Below are positions 35,393 through 44,053 of a DNA stretch of 64,000 nt, piece after piece (position 1 is the first letter of the stretch; every line of letters starts with the position of its first letter). Origin of the DNA: Niastella populi (lineage in GTDB: Bacteria > Bacteroidota > Bacteroidia > Chitinophagales > Chitinophagaceae); contig NZ_LWBP01000145.1 in NCBI RefSeq assembly GCF_002078015.1, positions 87,182-151,181 of the forward strand. The letters are read 5' to 3'. A program made the translations under genes and the position numbers. The notes under the pieces were generated by a model. The model was not told the DNA's origin, ran no database searches, and was given only the letters and a program-made list of their open reading frames with translations.

Positions 35393-35434
35393 CATGCCTC
35401 GCAGCAGGAATACAAATAAAGGTTTCTAAATAAT

Positions 35435-35465
35435 AAGTCCCACGCCGGTAACCGGGGTGGGACTT
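35435..35465 (+). terminator. probable tex terminator
   Basis: AAGTCCCAC/GTGGGACTT outer stem with a further CCGGT/ACCGG inner stem; T tail weak (ACTTTACATTT). Confidence 0.7.
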
Positions 35466-35487
35466 TACATTTAAAGAAGGATGCAAA

Positions 35488-35573
35488 AACTAAGAACTAA
35501 GAACTGAGAACTATGAACTATGAACTATGAACTGAGAACTGAGAACTATGAACTGAACAACTGAATAACCAGA
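35488..35573. repeat. heptamer repeat (GAACTAT/GAACTGA family)
   Basis: About 11 copies of GAACTAA, GAACTGA and GAACTAT in tandem. The same family is at 37405-37469 (opposite strand sense) and 59345-59424. Confidence 0.85.
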
Positions 35574-35625
35574 GTCCCCCCGAGTTTGAAAATTCGTTTG
35601 TAGAAGACGAAGTTCAGTGACGCGG

Positions 35626-36150
35626 TTATTTATGCTGGTTGGCGATCTCCTGCTTTTTTCTATTCAGGTACATATCGAGTAGCACAAGGCCCAGTACCGC
35701 ATTGATCATCATAAATGCCGATGTGTAAGTATTGTTGAAAAAGCCGCTCATATCTACTTTACTGATCCTGCTGTAGTCAATTAATGAAGCGCCGGTTGCT
35801 GTTGCCGGCCAGGTCATTTGTGCAAAACCTGCTATCAGCATACCAATAATGCTGCAAAAGAAAAAGAGCGCAATACCCCAAACGATCCGTTTGTTGATAT
35901 ACGATTTGGCGGCAGGCGCAATATGGTGTTTGCTTATAGATTCCATGATGTTTTGTGTGAAACGCATGGAAGGTTCGTCCAGCTCCAGATGGTTGTTCAG
36001 CAGGGTTTGTAATTCAAGCAGCTCCTGGTACTTTTGGCGCCACGCGTGGTTAGAAGCGATCAGCTCAGCGATGAACAGGCGCTCATCACCGGTGCAAACA
36101 CCATCGATGTATTCCCACAAACGTTCCTCCATATTCTGTTGACTGCTCAT
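35626..36150 (-). CDS. anti-sigma-factor-like membrane protein
   Basis: The 174-residue product starts with a helical domain (MEERLWEYIDGVCTGDERL) resembling the N-terminus of anti-sigma/zinc-finger-type regulators but without the Cys/His metal ligands. Two transmembrane helices follow (about 88-112 and 143-161). It lies 19 nt after an ECF sigma gene on the same strand, so it is the likely cognate anti-sigma factor. It is unrelated in sequence to the anti-sigma-like protein at 3.4-4.0 kb. Confidence 0.65.
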   Translation of the reverse strand: MSSQQNMEERLWEYIDGVCTGDERLFIAELIASNHAWRQKYQELLELQTLLNNHLELDEPSMRFTQNIMESISKHHIAPAAKSYINKRIVWGIALFFFCSIIGMLIAGFAQMTWPATATGASLIDYSRISKVDMSGFFNNTYTSAFMMINAVLGLVLLDMYLNRKKQEIANQHK

Positions 36151-36169
36151 TGTTTTGTTTTTAAGTTAA

Positions 36170-36754
36170 CTAACCAACCATATCTTTTACTTCTTCCGCA
36201 TAATGCTTTTCCATTTTCTCTTTCAACCGTTGCCTGGCGCGGTGCAGTTTTACTTTAGCGGTGTTCGGGTCAACGCCAATGATACGGCCGATCTCTTCAA
36301 GGCTTTGTTCTGCCTGGTAAAATAAAGTGATTATACGGGCATCGTCGACACTCAATAATTTAATAGCCTCATTAATTACCTGCGCTTTCGATTTCTGTTC
36401 TACCTGGTTCGCCCTGAAAGTAGCGTTCTGATTGTCTGCCACTTCAAATATATGTTCATTGTCGAGCGAATGAACGGATATTTTCTTTTTGCGTAAAAAG
36501 GTGATACAGGTAGTGGTGACAATCGTATACAGCCAGGTGCTGAATTTTGATTCGCCCCTGAAATCGGCCAGGCTGCGGTAAGCCTTTACAAATACATCCT
36601 GGGCAATTTCTTCAGCATCTTCCCGGCTGATCGTATAGCGCAATACAATGGTAAAAACGAAATTCTGGTATCGTTTTACCAAATGCGCGTACAGTGCCTG
36701 TTCGCCCCCAAGCACTTTGTTGATGATCTCGTTATCAGCCGGTCCGGTTTGCAT
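36170..36754 (-). CDS. ECF-type RNA polymerase sigma factor
   Basis: The 194-residue product has region 2 (ISREDAEEIAQDVFVKAYRSL) and region 4 (QAEQSLEEIGRIIGVDPNTAKVKLHRARQRLKEK), with no other domains. It is the first gene of a two-gene operon with a membrane anti-sigma-like protein. It is divergent from a small membrane protein at 37.0 kb that may be a target. Sequence differs clearly from the ECF factor at 4.0-4.6 kb, so the two are not recent duplicates. Confidence 0.92.
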   Translation of the reverse strand: MQTGPADNEIINKVLGGEQALYAHLVKRYQNFVFTIVLRYTISREDAEEIAQDVFVKAYRSLADFRGESKFSTWLYTIVTTTCITFLRKKKISVHSLDNEHIFEVADNQNATFRANQVEQKSKAQVINEAIKLLSVDDARIITLFYQAEQSLEEIGRIIGVDPNTAKVKLHRARQRLKEKMEKHYAEEVKDMVG

Positions 36755-37032
36755 TATTTAAACTATGACGATGTTGAAAGTGATCAGGTTACAGTATCTT
36801 CCTTAATTTATCGGGGAAGAAAAGGCATTGCCTGTGCCGGAAATATGATCCCATGATTATCAGTAGTTTATTCAGCGTAAATATTACAGGAGTGTTCGGT
36901 TTTGATACTTTTCTGTTCATTTTTGAAATAATTTCTGTGAACTCCTGTAACCGGCCGGGCAGGACGGTAGTCATAGTTGATGTATCGGTACTACAAAAAT
37001 TAAAACCCTAACAATAATAAAATTTAAATAGT

Positions 37033-37401
37033 ATGCAACCAGGAGAAGCCATTGTAATGATTATACTTTTTCTCTCTTTTTTCACTTTGATCTTTGGTAT
37101 TGTGTATTTGCAAAAGCGTGAAAACCTTGCAATGCTTGAGAAAGGATATAATCCAAGAGAAAAGGTAAACCGTCCGGCACCATATACCAACCTGAAATGG
37201 GGTTTGCTTTTGATGGGCGCGGGTATAGGACTGGCATTGTCTTATTTTGTTACCCAATACATGTTGCACGATTATGAGAACCCGGCCCTGTGGTTTGCAT
37301 TTTTAGCAATCGGCGGCGGAGCCGGCCTTATTGCTTCCTATAAAGTGGAGAAAAAAGAGCTGCTTGATCCACAGAATCAGGCTGAACGAAGAGCGGCTTG
37401 A
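37033..37401 (+). CDS. small membrane protein (DUF6249-like)
   Basis: The 122-residue product has three predicted transmembrane helices (about 8-27, 55-76, 86-106), with a conserved-looking LAMLEKGYNPRE loop between the first two. This layout matches small Bacteroidota membrane proteins found beside ECF sigma genes (DUF6249-like). It is divergent from the ECF sigma gene, with 278 nt between starts and no obvious TAnnTTTG in the gap. Function unknown. Confidence 0.6.
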   Translation: MQPGEAIVMIILFLSFFTLIFGIVYLQKRENLAMLEKGYNPREKVNRPAPYTNLKWGLLLMGAGIGLALSYFVTQYMLHDYENPALWFAFLAIGGGAGLIASYKVEKKELLDPQNQAERRAA

Positions 37402-37404
37402 AGT

Positions 37405-37469
37405 TGTTCAGTTCACAGTTCACAGTTCACAGTTCATAGTTCATAGTTCATAGTTCATAGTTCATAGTT
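37405..37469. repeat. heptamer repeat (AGTTCAC/AGTTCAT family)
   Basis: About nine tandem copies of AGTTCA(C/T) begin just after the preceding stop codon. Confidence 0.9.
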
Positions 37470-37513
37470 TTTTCAATGATGGTGCGATTACCTATTATTT
37501 GCATCTTTGCTTT

Positions 37514-37560
37514 ATAAACAACAGTCCCACCCCGGTTACCGGAGCGGGACTGTTGTTTAT
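37514..37560. terminator. bidirectional terminator, 15-bp perfect stem
   Basis: ATAAACAACAGTCCC (37514-37528) and its exact complement (37546-37560), with inner CCGG pairing, between convergent genes. Its GTCCCAC..GGGAC half resembles the terminator at 35435-35465. Confidence 0.85.
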
Positions 37561-37685
37561 AAGTATTCCATTCAACTTTGAATCTTGTAGAGCGTTTTCA
37601 GAAACGCGGGTTATCCTTTATCACCTCTATAAACTGCATCAACTTTTCAACTTACAGCGAGCCTGCCCTTGTCAACCCGTCAACT

Positions 37686-39272
37686 CTACCTCCCCATCAC
37701 CTCTAACGCTTTCGAAATAGCCGTATCATCAGAATTGCTCACTTCATAATATCCTTCCATTCGCCAGATCTGCCGGGCCAGCCAGGTCTTGATGCGTTTT
37801 TCGATCTCCACCTTATCACGCTCAGGTACGTTTTGAATGTTAATAGAGTTCCTGCCTGCATAACCGATCAGGCTGTTCCAGGCGGTGCGGGTATCGTTAT
37901 AACGGCGCGCAAAATCAGCCGGGTCTTTAAACTGGTCGAAGTAGGCTTTGTTTTGCTGGTAATAGGTATAAATGAATTTACTGAACAGCTGGTTGTCGAA
38001 CAACACATACACATTGCTCGAGAACGTGGCCGTATCGAACGGAATAAAAACGTCGGGGGTAATACCGCCGCCGCCATATACGATCCTGCCTTTTTTGGTC
38101 CTGAACGCGGGGCCGGTATGTTTGGTAACGGTATCGCCGTTTACCAGCTCGCCGTTTGCAAAACGTTCAGCAAGCTCTTCATTATAGGCATCGCGGCCTT
38201 TGTTATATGGCTTTTGAATATTGCGGCCGAGGGGCGTAAAATAACGGGCAACGGTAAGGCGCAGAGCAGAACCATCGCTGAGGTCGTATTGCTCCTGTAC
38301 CAGCCCTTTACCGAAAGTGCGGCGGCCGATAATGGTAGCGCGGTCCCAGTCCTGCAGGGCGCCGGCCACAACTTCACTGGCCGATGCGGAGCTTTCATCA
38401 ACCAGCAGCACCAGTTTGCCGGTTTCGAACAAACCGGGGCGTTTGCAGAGGTATTCTATCTTTTCCTGTTTATTGCCCTGGGTATAAACGATCAGTCGTT
38501 CGTCATCGAGGAATTCATCGACAATATCGGTGGCTTCGGTGAGTATACCGCCGCCATTGCCCCGAAGATCGAAGATGAGTTTTTTCATGCCTTTTTGCTT
38601 AAGGGTTTCCATGGCCTTCATGAACTCTTCATAGGTAGTGCCGCTGAATTTGTTCAAATGTATATAACCGGTAGTAGTATCGATCATATAGGCGGCGTCG
38701 ACCGAATATAAAGGGATGGTGCCGCGGGTAATGACCGTTTCAACCGGTTTGCCATTGCGCAGAATGGTAACGTTAACCTTGCTGCCGCCAATGCCGCGCA
38801 GGAGATTCTTTATTTTGTCGCCCGTGATCGACCTGCCTGCAACCGCCGAGTCGCCCACTCTCAGGAATTTATCACCCACTTTCAGTCCGGCTTTATCGCT
38901 GGGGCCGTCGGAAAGCACATTGGTAACATGTACCGTATCGTCTATTATAAAAAATTCAACTCCAATGCCCTCAAAATTGCCCTGCAGGTCTTCGTTTATT
39001 TCTTCCACGTTAGAAGCAGGAATAAAAACGGAATGCGGATCGAGGTGGGCCAGCATGGCCTGTATGGCTTCCCCGGCCAGGGTGTCAGTATTTACTTTGT
39101 CAACATATCTTAAATTCACCAGGTCAACCACCTCCTGTAAAACCGATCGTTTGCCTCTGTTAAAAATACTGCGCGAACCGGGAACGTTATCCCTTAATGC
39201 CGAACCAATGGCCATGCCCAAAATCAAAACCAACGAAAACAACAGTGGCATCCATACTTGAAGTCTTTTCAT
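37686..39272 (-). CDS. S41 family C-terminal processing protease with PDZ domain
   Basis: The 528-residue protease has an N-terminal signal anchor (about 8-27), a PDZ domain (about 90-175) and a tail-specific protease domain. The catalytic Ser is in DESSASASEVV (about 297) and the Lys in RTFGKGLVQ (about 322), the Ser/Lys dyad of CtpA/Prc-type enzymes. It probably trims or degrades envelope proteins recognised by their C-termini. It is monocistronic; the 3' end is separated from the convergent gene by repeats and a terminator. Confidence 0.93.
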   Translation of the reverse strand: MKRLQVWMPLLFSLVLILGMAIGSALRDNVPGSRSIFNRGKRSVLQEVVDLVNLRYVDKVNTDTLAGEAIQAMLAHLDPHSVFIPASNVEEINEDLQGNFEGIGVEFFIIDDTVHVTNVLSDGPSDKAGLKVGDKFLRVGDSAVAGRSITGDKIKNLLRGIGGSKVNVTILRNGKPVETVITRGTIPLYSVDAAYMIDTTTGYIHLNKFSGTTYEEFMKAMETLKQKGMKKLIFDLRGNGGGILTEATDIVDEFLDDERLIVYTQGNKQEKIEYLCKRPGLFETGKLVLLVDESSASASEVVAGALQDWDRATIIGRRTFGKGLVQEQYDLSDGSALRLTVARYFTPLGRNIQKPYNKGRDAYNEELAERFANGELVNGDTVTKHTGPAFRTKKGRIVYGGGGITPDVFIPFDTATFSSNVYVLFDNQLFSKFIYTYYQQNKAYFDQFKDPADFARRYNDTRTAWNSLIGYAGRNSINIQNVPERDKVEIEKRIKTWLARQIWRMEGYYEVSNSDDTAISKALEVMGR

Positions 39273-39754
39273 TTGAAATTGTATAGTTTTTTTATGCTTA
39301 ACGCTGAAGGCTTAACGCTTAACGCCGAATGCTTAACGCTGATCTTCGAAATATAGTCTGCCCGAAAAATTTCGAAGATCTCAAAATTCGGGATTCAGCC
39401 TTCCGCCTTTTGCCTTCCGCCTTTTGCGTACTGTCAGTGAATTTGCCGGAGGGGCAACGAAACAGCTTCGCAAGTGATAGAAATCTGCAAAATTTCGGCG
39501 AAGTTCATAATTAATTTGCAAGTAACGTTTTTTTGTTTTGAATGGTTACAGTCCGCATGATTCCCACACTTCAAACAAATGAGCGGTATCGGCAGGTGCC
39601 TGTAATTCAGGCGGTTTGCGTTTTTATGCAGGTTATTGGACCGGCCTTCAGCATGGTTGTTTCAGCTAGGCGTCTTACCTTCGCGGGATGGCTGATATGT
39701 ATAAATGAGCCTGTATTAAGGGTTTGGAATTATTCGACTAAACGGTTATAAAAT
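39273..39754. other. non-coding repeat-rich region upstream of the sugar-kinase/murQ pair
   Basis: GCTTAAC-type units at 39296-39340, then a 12-bp perfect inverted repeat GATCTTCGAAAT/ATTTCGAAGATC (39341-39352 / 39369-39380), then TTCCGCC/TTTTGCC units (39401-39430). A near-consensus -7 element TACCTTCG lies near 39677. No credible ORF. Confidence 0.55.
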
Positions 39755-40600
39755 ATGGCTATACTGCTGGCAGATAGTGGAGCAACAAAATGTGAATGGT
39801 TTCTGGCAGAATCGAAAGAAAGCACTACAACGGCTTTCACTCAGGGCATCAGTCCGTATTTCTTCAATACAGAAAAAACGGTGACCTTATTGCAGGAGGA
39901 ATTACTGCCGCAGTTGCCTGCATCGGCGGTAATTGAGGAGATCCATTATTATGGCACCGGCATGCGTAACCCGGTTAATGTGGATATGGTACGGCAGTCC
40001 CTGGCAACTGTTTTTAAAAAAGCCGACATAGAGGTAAGCGACGACATGCTGGCGGCAGCCAGGGCTTTGAACGGCCGCAATGCAGGCATGGCCTGTAATT
40101 TGGGTACCGGTTCTTTTGCGGTGTATTACGATGGTAACACCATAACCCGGCAGGCGGCCGGCATCGGGTATATTTTAGGCGATGAGGGAAGCGGCGCCTA
40201 CCTGGGCAAAAAAGTACTTCAATATTATTTGTACAATACGTTTGATGAAGAGCTGCGTTATAAGTTCGAAAAAAAGTATAGTGCAACACCCGTTGATATT
40301 CTGGAGAATGTATACCGGAAGCCCCTGGCAAACAGGTACATGGCTACTTTTTGCCTGTTCCTGTCGGAGAACCGGGGACATTATATGATCGAAAATATAA
40401 TCGAAGACGGGTTGAATGACTTCTTTTTCACCCACCTGTGTAAATTCCCGGAAAGCTGGAACAGCCCCATCCATTTTGTAGGCGGCGTGGCTTTTGCGTT
40501 CCATGATATAATAAATGATCTGTGCCACTCCTACGAGTTTGACCAGGGAAAAATTCTGAAAGGTGCTATGGAAGGCCTTATCCAATACCATGTACAATAA
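39755..40600 (+). CDS. murK: BadF/BadG-family amino-sugar kinase, probable MurNAc/GlcNAc kinase
   Basis: The 281-residue ASKHA-fold kinase has the phosphate-1 motif LLADSGATKCEW at the N-terminus and CNLGTGSFAVYYDG as phosphate-2. GIGYILGDEGSGAYLGKK is the conserved sugar/adenosine-side motif. It lies directly upstream of murQ (12-48 nt depending on the murQ start). In Tannerella forsythia a kinase of this family beside murQ phosphorylates N-acetylmuramic acid, so MurNAc kinase is the best guess; GlcNAc kinase is the alternative. Role: cell-wall recycling in the cytoplasm. Confidence 0.75.
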   Translation: MAILLADSGATKCEWFLAESKESTTTAFTQGISPYFFNTEKTVTLLQEELLPQLPASAVIEEIHYYGTGMRNPVNVDMVRQSLATVFKKADIEVSDDMLAAARALNGRNAGMACNLGTGSFAVYYDGNTITRQAAGIGYILGDEGSGAYLGKKVLQYYLYNTFDEELRYKFEKKYSATPVDILENVYRKPLANRYMATFCLFLSENRGHYMIENIIEDGLNDFFFTHLCKFPESWNSPIHFVGGVAFAFHDIINDLCHSYEFDQGKILKGAMEGLIQYHVQ

Positions 40601-40648
40601 AAACCCGAATTTGTGAGTAACCCGAATAAAACATTGAACAACAGAAAT

Positions 40649-41467
40649 ATGGCAGCAGATTTTACCAGAGTAACCGAGCAGTCGAGCGATTACCGGCATC
40701 TTGATCAAATGAGTATTCATGAATTACTTACCAACATGAATAATGAGGACAGGAAGGTGCCTGCTGCAGTGGAGAAAGCCATTCCCCAGATTGAAAAACT
40801 GGTAGCCGCCATTTCTGATAAAATGCTTGCCGGCGGCCGGTTGTTTTATATAGGCGCAGGCACCAGCGGCCGCCTCGGTATCCTTGACGCCAGCGAAATT
40901 CCCCCCACCTATGGCCTGCCACAGGGCCTTGTTATCGGTATCATTGCCGGCGGCGATATAGCCATTCAACGCCCCGTAGAACAGGCTGAAGACAGCTGGG
41001 AGCAGGGCTGGGCCGATCTTATGAAACATGCCATCGATGAAAAGGATGTGGTTATAGGCATTGCCGCCAGCGGCACCACGCCCTATGTAATAGGCGCGTT
41101 GACCGAAGCCCGTAAAAAAGGCATCATCACCGGTTGTATAACCTGTAATGCCGGCTCCCCGCTGGCCAATGCCGCAGAGTTGCCGGTTGAAGTGGTGGTA
41201 GGCCCCGAATTCGTTACCGGCAGCACCCGCATGAAAAGCGGCACCGCGCAAAAACTGGTGCTGAACATGATCTCCACCGCCGTTATGATCCAGATAGGAA
41301 GGGTAGAGGATAACAAAATGGTAAACATGCAGCTGACCAACAGCAAGCTGGTCGATCGCGGCACCAAAATGGTTATGGAAAAAACCGGCATCAATAGTTA
41401 TGACAAAGCCCGCGAACTGTTACTGAAATACGGCAGCGTTAAAAAAGCGGTTGATTCGTTGAGATAG
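40649..41467 (+). CDS. murQ: N-acetylmuramic acid 6-phosphate etherase
   Basis: The 272-residue SIS-fold lyase cleaves the lactyl ether of MurNAc-6-phosphate to GlcNAc-6-phosphate and D-lactate. Hallmarks are FYIGAGTSGRLGILDASEIPPTYG (sugar-phosphate site with catalytic Glu) and GSTRMKSGTAQK. ATG 40649 gives a normal N-terminus (RVTEQSSDYRHLDQMS); an in-frame GTG at 40613 would add 12 residues and cannot be ruled out. Paired with the upstream kinase it makes a two-step MurNAc salvage pathway. An octamer repeat starts 7 nt after the stop. Confidence 0.93.
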   Translation: MAADFTRVTEQSSDYRHLDQMSIHELLTNMNNEDRKVPAAVEKAIPQIEKLVAAISDKMLAGGRLFYIGAGTSGRLGILDASEIPPTYGLPQGLVIGIIAGGDIAIQRPVEQAEDSWEQGWADLMKHAIDEKDVVIGIAASGTTPYVIGALTEARKKGIITGCITCNAGSPLANAAELPVEVVVGPEFVTGSTRMKSGTAQKLVLNMISTAVMIQIGRVEDNKMVNMQLTNSKLVDRGTKMVMEKTGINSYDKARELLLKYGSVKKAVDSLR

Positions 41468-41473
41468 GAAAAA

Positions 41474-41513
41474 GGCAACGAGGCAACGAGGCAACGAGGC
41501 AACGAGGCAACGA
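41474..41513. repeat. perfect octamer repeat (GGCAACGA)x5
   Basis: Five identical tandem copies starting just after the murQ stop codon. Its perfection suggests recent expansion and possible length variation between strains. Confidence 0.95.
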
Positions 41514-41578
41514 GGCGGAAAGCAATCGGTTTTTGAGCGGCGCAGGGTTGCATTTCCTGCTGAAATTACCGCAAGTTA

Positions 41579-41680
41579 TTTCACAGCCTGCCCCGATGGA
41601 GTCGGGGGGTGCTGTTTCTCCTTTCGCGAGGCCACTCACGATTGCCGATGCACGATTCACGTTTCACGTCGGCCGTTTCA
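41579..41680. repeat. intergenic hairpin module plus CACGATT/TTTCACG units
   Basis: TTTCACAGCCTGCCCCGATG-type hairpin module at 41579-41610, followed by heptamers to 41680. Confidence 0.7.
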
Positions 41681-41741
41681 CGATTTTGAAACCTTCGCAA
41701 AAAGCTGTAACTTTTAAGTACATATCATTAAACTTTTACTT

Positions 41742-42974
41742 ATGAGGTACAGCTTTACTTTTGCATCATGCCTGTTGTTGATCACAGCGCAGTTAACTGC
41801 CCAGCAAAGACAAACTACCGCCTACGCTATAACAAGTTCCGAAAAGGGAAATTTTAACTGGACCGATGTAAAGCAGATCGACTTTACCTCGGGGGCCGTT
41901 ACCCGTTCGGTGTTCGATGCCAGGCAAACCAATTTCACGGTGTTCAGTGCACGAACCGGTAAAGAAATAAAACCGCTTACCACAAACGGTGCAACTACCA
42001 ATGCTACGGTGCCGGTAGCTTCATTGTCGGCCGCATGTGCATACGATCAGCGGCACAACCGTTTGTATTATGCTCCTTTGTTCATGAACCAGCTGCGGTA
42101 TATCGATCTCGATGAAAAGGAGCCAAAGATCTATTACTTCGATAACGAACAGTTTTCACCTGTAACCGATATAAATAATGAAGCCAATCACATAACCCGT
42201 ATGGTTATTGGAGCCGATGGAGATGGCTATGCATTGAGCAACGATGCCAACCACCTCATTCGTTTCACCACCGGCCGTAAAGCCGTTATAACCGATCTGG
42301 GCGCTTTGCAGGACGATCCTGCCAACGGCGATAAGTCGATTCATGCAAAAGTTACGGGCTGGGGGGGCGATATGATCGCCGATGCAGCCGGTAACCTGTA
42401 TGTTATATCGGCATACCGCCAGGTGTTCAAAGTGAATATTCAAAGTAAAGTGGCTACCTGGCTGGCCGAAATAAAAGGATTGCCGGCCGCCTTTACTACC
42501 AATGGCGCCGTGGTAGATAGCGAAGGCTTTCTGATCGTGAGCAGCGCCAATACTGCCGAAGGGTATTACAAAGTTGATATGAGCTCATGGGCGGCCACCC
42601 GCATCGACATTCAGGGAACCGTGTTCAATGCATCGGACCTTGCCAATGGCAACCTGGCCTTTGCCAAAGACGTTCCTTCAGTGCCATTGATAAACAGGGC
42701 GCTTATCCGTAATGAAAAAATTGCATTATATCCAAACCCGGTTGCCACCAACCAGATCTATGTAAGCTTCAATAGTAAGGAATCCGGCCGGTACACCATA
42801 CTGCTGGTTACGCTTACCGGCCAGGTCATCTCTGAAAAAATAGCGGTGATCGCAAATGGCGCACAGGTAGTACCCGTAAATGTAAAAGCCGGTTTGTCAA
42901 AAGGTACCTATATGGTGAAAGTGTTAAGTAATAGTAAAAAAGCAATTTTCACCGACAAGCTGATGGTAGAATAA
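41742..42974 (+). CDS. secreted protein with T9SS type A sorting domain
   Basis: The 410-residue product has a signal peptide (cleavage about QLTAQ), a central region (about 25-325) with repeated strand pairs and short Gly/Asn turns that look like a beta-propeller, and a C-terminal sorting domain from about residue 330 (IALYPNPVATNQIYVSF to KLMVE). The latter is the type IX secretion signal that directs export and surface attachment. The binding or enzymatic target is unknown. It is monocistronic, with a terminator 33 nt after the stop. Confidence 0.82.
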   Translation: MRYSFTFASCLLLITAQLTAQQRQTTAYAITSSEKGNFNWTDVKQIDFTSGAVTRSVFDARQTNFTVFSARTGKEIKPLTTNGATTNATVPVASLSAACAYDQRHNRLYYAPLFMNQLRYIDLDEKEPKIYYFDNEQFSPVTDINNEANHITRMVIGADGDGYALSNDANHLIRFTTGRKAVITDLGALQDDPANGDKSIHAKVTGWGGDMIADAAGNLYVISAYRQVFKVNIQSKVATWLAEIKGLPAAFTTNGAVVDSEGFLIVSSANTAEGYYKVDMSSWAATRIDIQGTVFNASDLANGNLAFAKDVPSVPLINRALIRNEKIALYPNPVATNQIYVSFNSKESGRYTILLVTLTGQVISEKIAVIANGAQVVPVNVKAGLSKGTYMVKVLSNSKKAIFTDKLMVE

Positions 42975-43006
42975 TACAATAAAAAATATTTGGAAACCGC
43001 ATTGCG

Positions 43007-43035
43007 AAGGCTGTAAATTGCTACAGCCTTTTTTT
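43007..43035 (+). terminator. Rho-independent terminator after the T9SS cargo gene
   Basis: Stem AAGGCTGTA/TACAGCCTT, loop AATTGC, then a T run. Confidence 0.92.
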
Positions 43036-43214
43036 ATTATTTCGGGACTTCTGAATTTCGGGATTTATAGATTGGTTAAATGCAGCGTAATGAAGAGATC
43101 TCAAAATCAGAAATCACCAGTTGCCTTCGTGGCATAGTTTTTAATTGATTTTTAATTAAATGCTGAATATGAAACTGAGACAGGCGATGATAATAAGAGG
43201 GCCCGGCGTTCAGG

Positions 43215-43222
43215 TAATTTTG
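43215..43222 (+). promoter_or_regulatory. -7 element (TAATTTTG)
   Basis: TAnnTTTG match 38 nt before the next gene; TTGCCTATTGTCTATTGCC-type units (about 43226-43250) lie between. Confidence 0.45.
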
Positions 43223-43259
43223 CCACTTGCCTATTGTCTATTGCCTATTGATTTAATTT

Positions 43260-43823
43260 ATGCATGAAATAGAACCATTTTATAATTGGCGTCACATTTA
43301 CACCAGTGAACAGGACGAGAAATCACCATTCTTCGGGAGGGTGTATTCTGAGTTTACATTTTCACAAACCGTTTACAATTATTATATCCATCCGCAATGG
43401 GACGATTTCGGTTCCCGTACCATGTACCTGAAAACATTGATGGCCGATTATGAAGAGAAGTATGCCATCATAGAACTGATAGGCGAGTGGAACGATGCCA
43501 TCGAAAATGATATCATGGAACTGAAGCGCGAGGTAACGGATGTTTTCTTTTATGAAGGTATTACGAAATTCATTTTCATTGCAGAGAACGTATTGAACTT
43601 TCACAGCGGCGATAAAGATTATTACCAGGAATGGTTTGAAGAAGTGACCGATGAAGATGGCTGGATCGCTATCCTGAACATGCCCGAACAAACGCAGCAC
43701 GACTTCAAACATGCCCGCCTTAACCGCTACATAGAGCTGATGGAGCTTACCAACTGGCGCACCTATAAACCTTTTCATTTATTCAAGCTGATCGACGACC
43801 AAATTGGGAAACGACTGGAATAG
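43260..43823 (+). CDS. conserved hypothetical cytoplasmic protein
   Basis: The 187-residue product has no signal peptide or transmembrane helix. It is acidic and aromatic-rich (HEIEPFYNWRHIY, GEWNDAIENDIMELKREV), with alternating helix and strand predicted from its composition. I do not recognise a family. It stands between the T9SS cargo gene and the pheA attenuator, each with its own signals, so it is likely a single-gene transcript. Confidence 0.65.
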   Translation: MHEIEPFYNWRHIYTSEQDEKSPFFGRVYSEFTFSQTVYNYYIHPQWDDFGSRTMYLKTLMADYEEKYAIIELIGEWNDAIENDIMELKREVTDVFFYEGITKFIFIAENVLNFHSGDKDYYQEWFEEVTDEDGWIAILNMPEQTQHDFKHARLNRYIELMELTNWRTYKPFHLFKLIDDQIGKRLE

Positions 43824-43924
43824 TCTAGTTGGAAACCGGGTTTTAAAATCGCTGAAATTAGCTGCCAGACAGGGTTTGGTGACTAAAAGCCGGGGTTGGA
43901 TGCAGTAATTTAATTTGAAAAAAG

Positions 43925-43955
43925 TTTGAACATAAGTAATTAGTTGTTATTTTTG
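43925..43955 (+). promoter_or_regulatory. full consensus promoter of the pheA leader
   Basis: -33 TTTG (43925-43928), spacer of exactly 19 nt, -7 TATTTTTG (43948-43955). The leader-peptide ATG starts 6 nt later, so the transcript is nearly leaderless. Confidence 0.8.
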
Positions 43956-43960
43956 ACCCG

Positions 43961-44053
43961 ATGAATATCTCAAAAGCATACGGTTTCTTTTACTTTTATT
44001 TTTATTTCTACTTTAAAAGTAGGCCGGGAATGCTTTTGTTGACAACTAAATAA
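43961..44053 (+). CDS. Phe/Tyr-rich leader peptide of the pheA attenuator
   Basis: A 30-codon ORF from ATG 43961 to TAA 44051-44053. Residues 9-18 are FFYFYFYFYF, ten aromatic codons in a row (six Phe, four Tyr), with another Tyr at 7; they are followed by KSRPG and a short tail. It begins 6 nt after a consensus promoter and ends 22 nt before a terminator that precedes the prephenate dehydratase gene. Ribosome stalling on uncharged tRNA-Phe or tRNA-Tyr would keep GGCCGGGA (44022-44029) free to act as antiterminator. It is too short for routine gene calling. Confidence 0.88.
   Translation: MNISKAYGFFYFYFYFYFKSRPGMLLLTTK

Noticed and set aside
36789..36974. 61-codon minus-strand frame upstream of the ECF sigma gene
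   Set aside because: It lies in the divergent promoter region and has no recognisable features.
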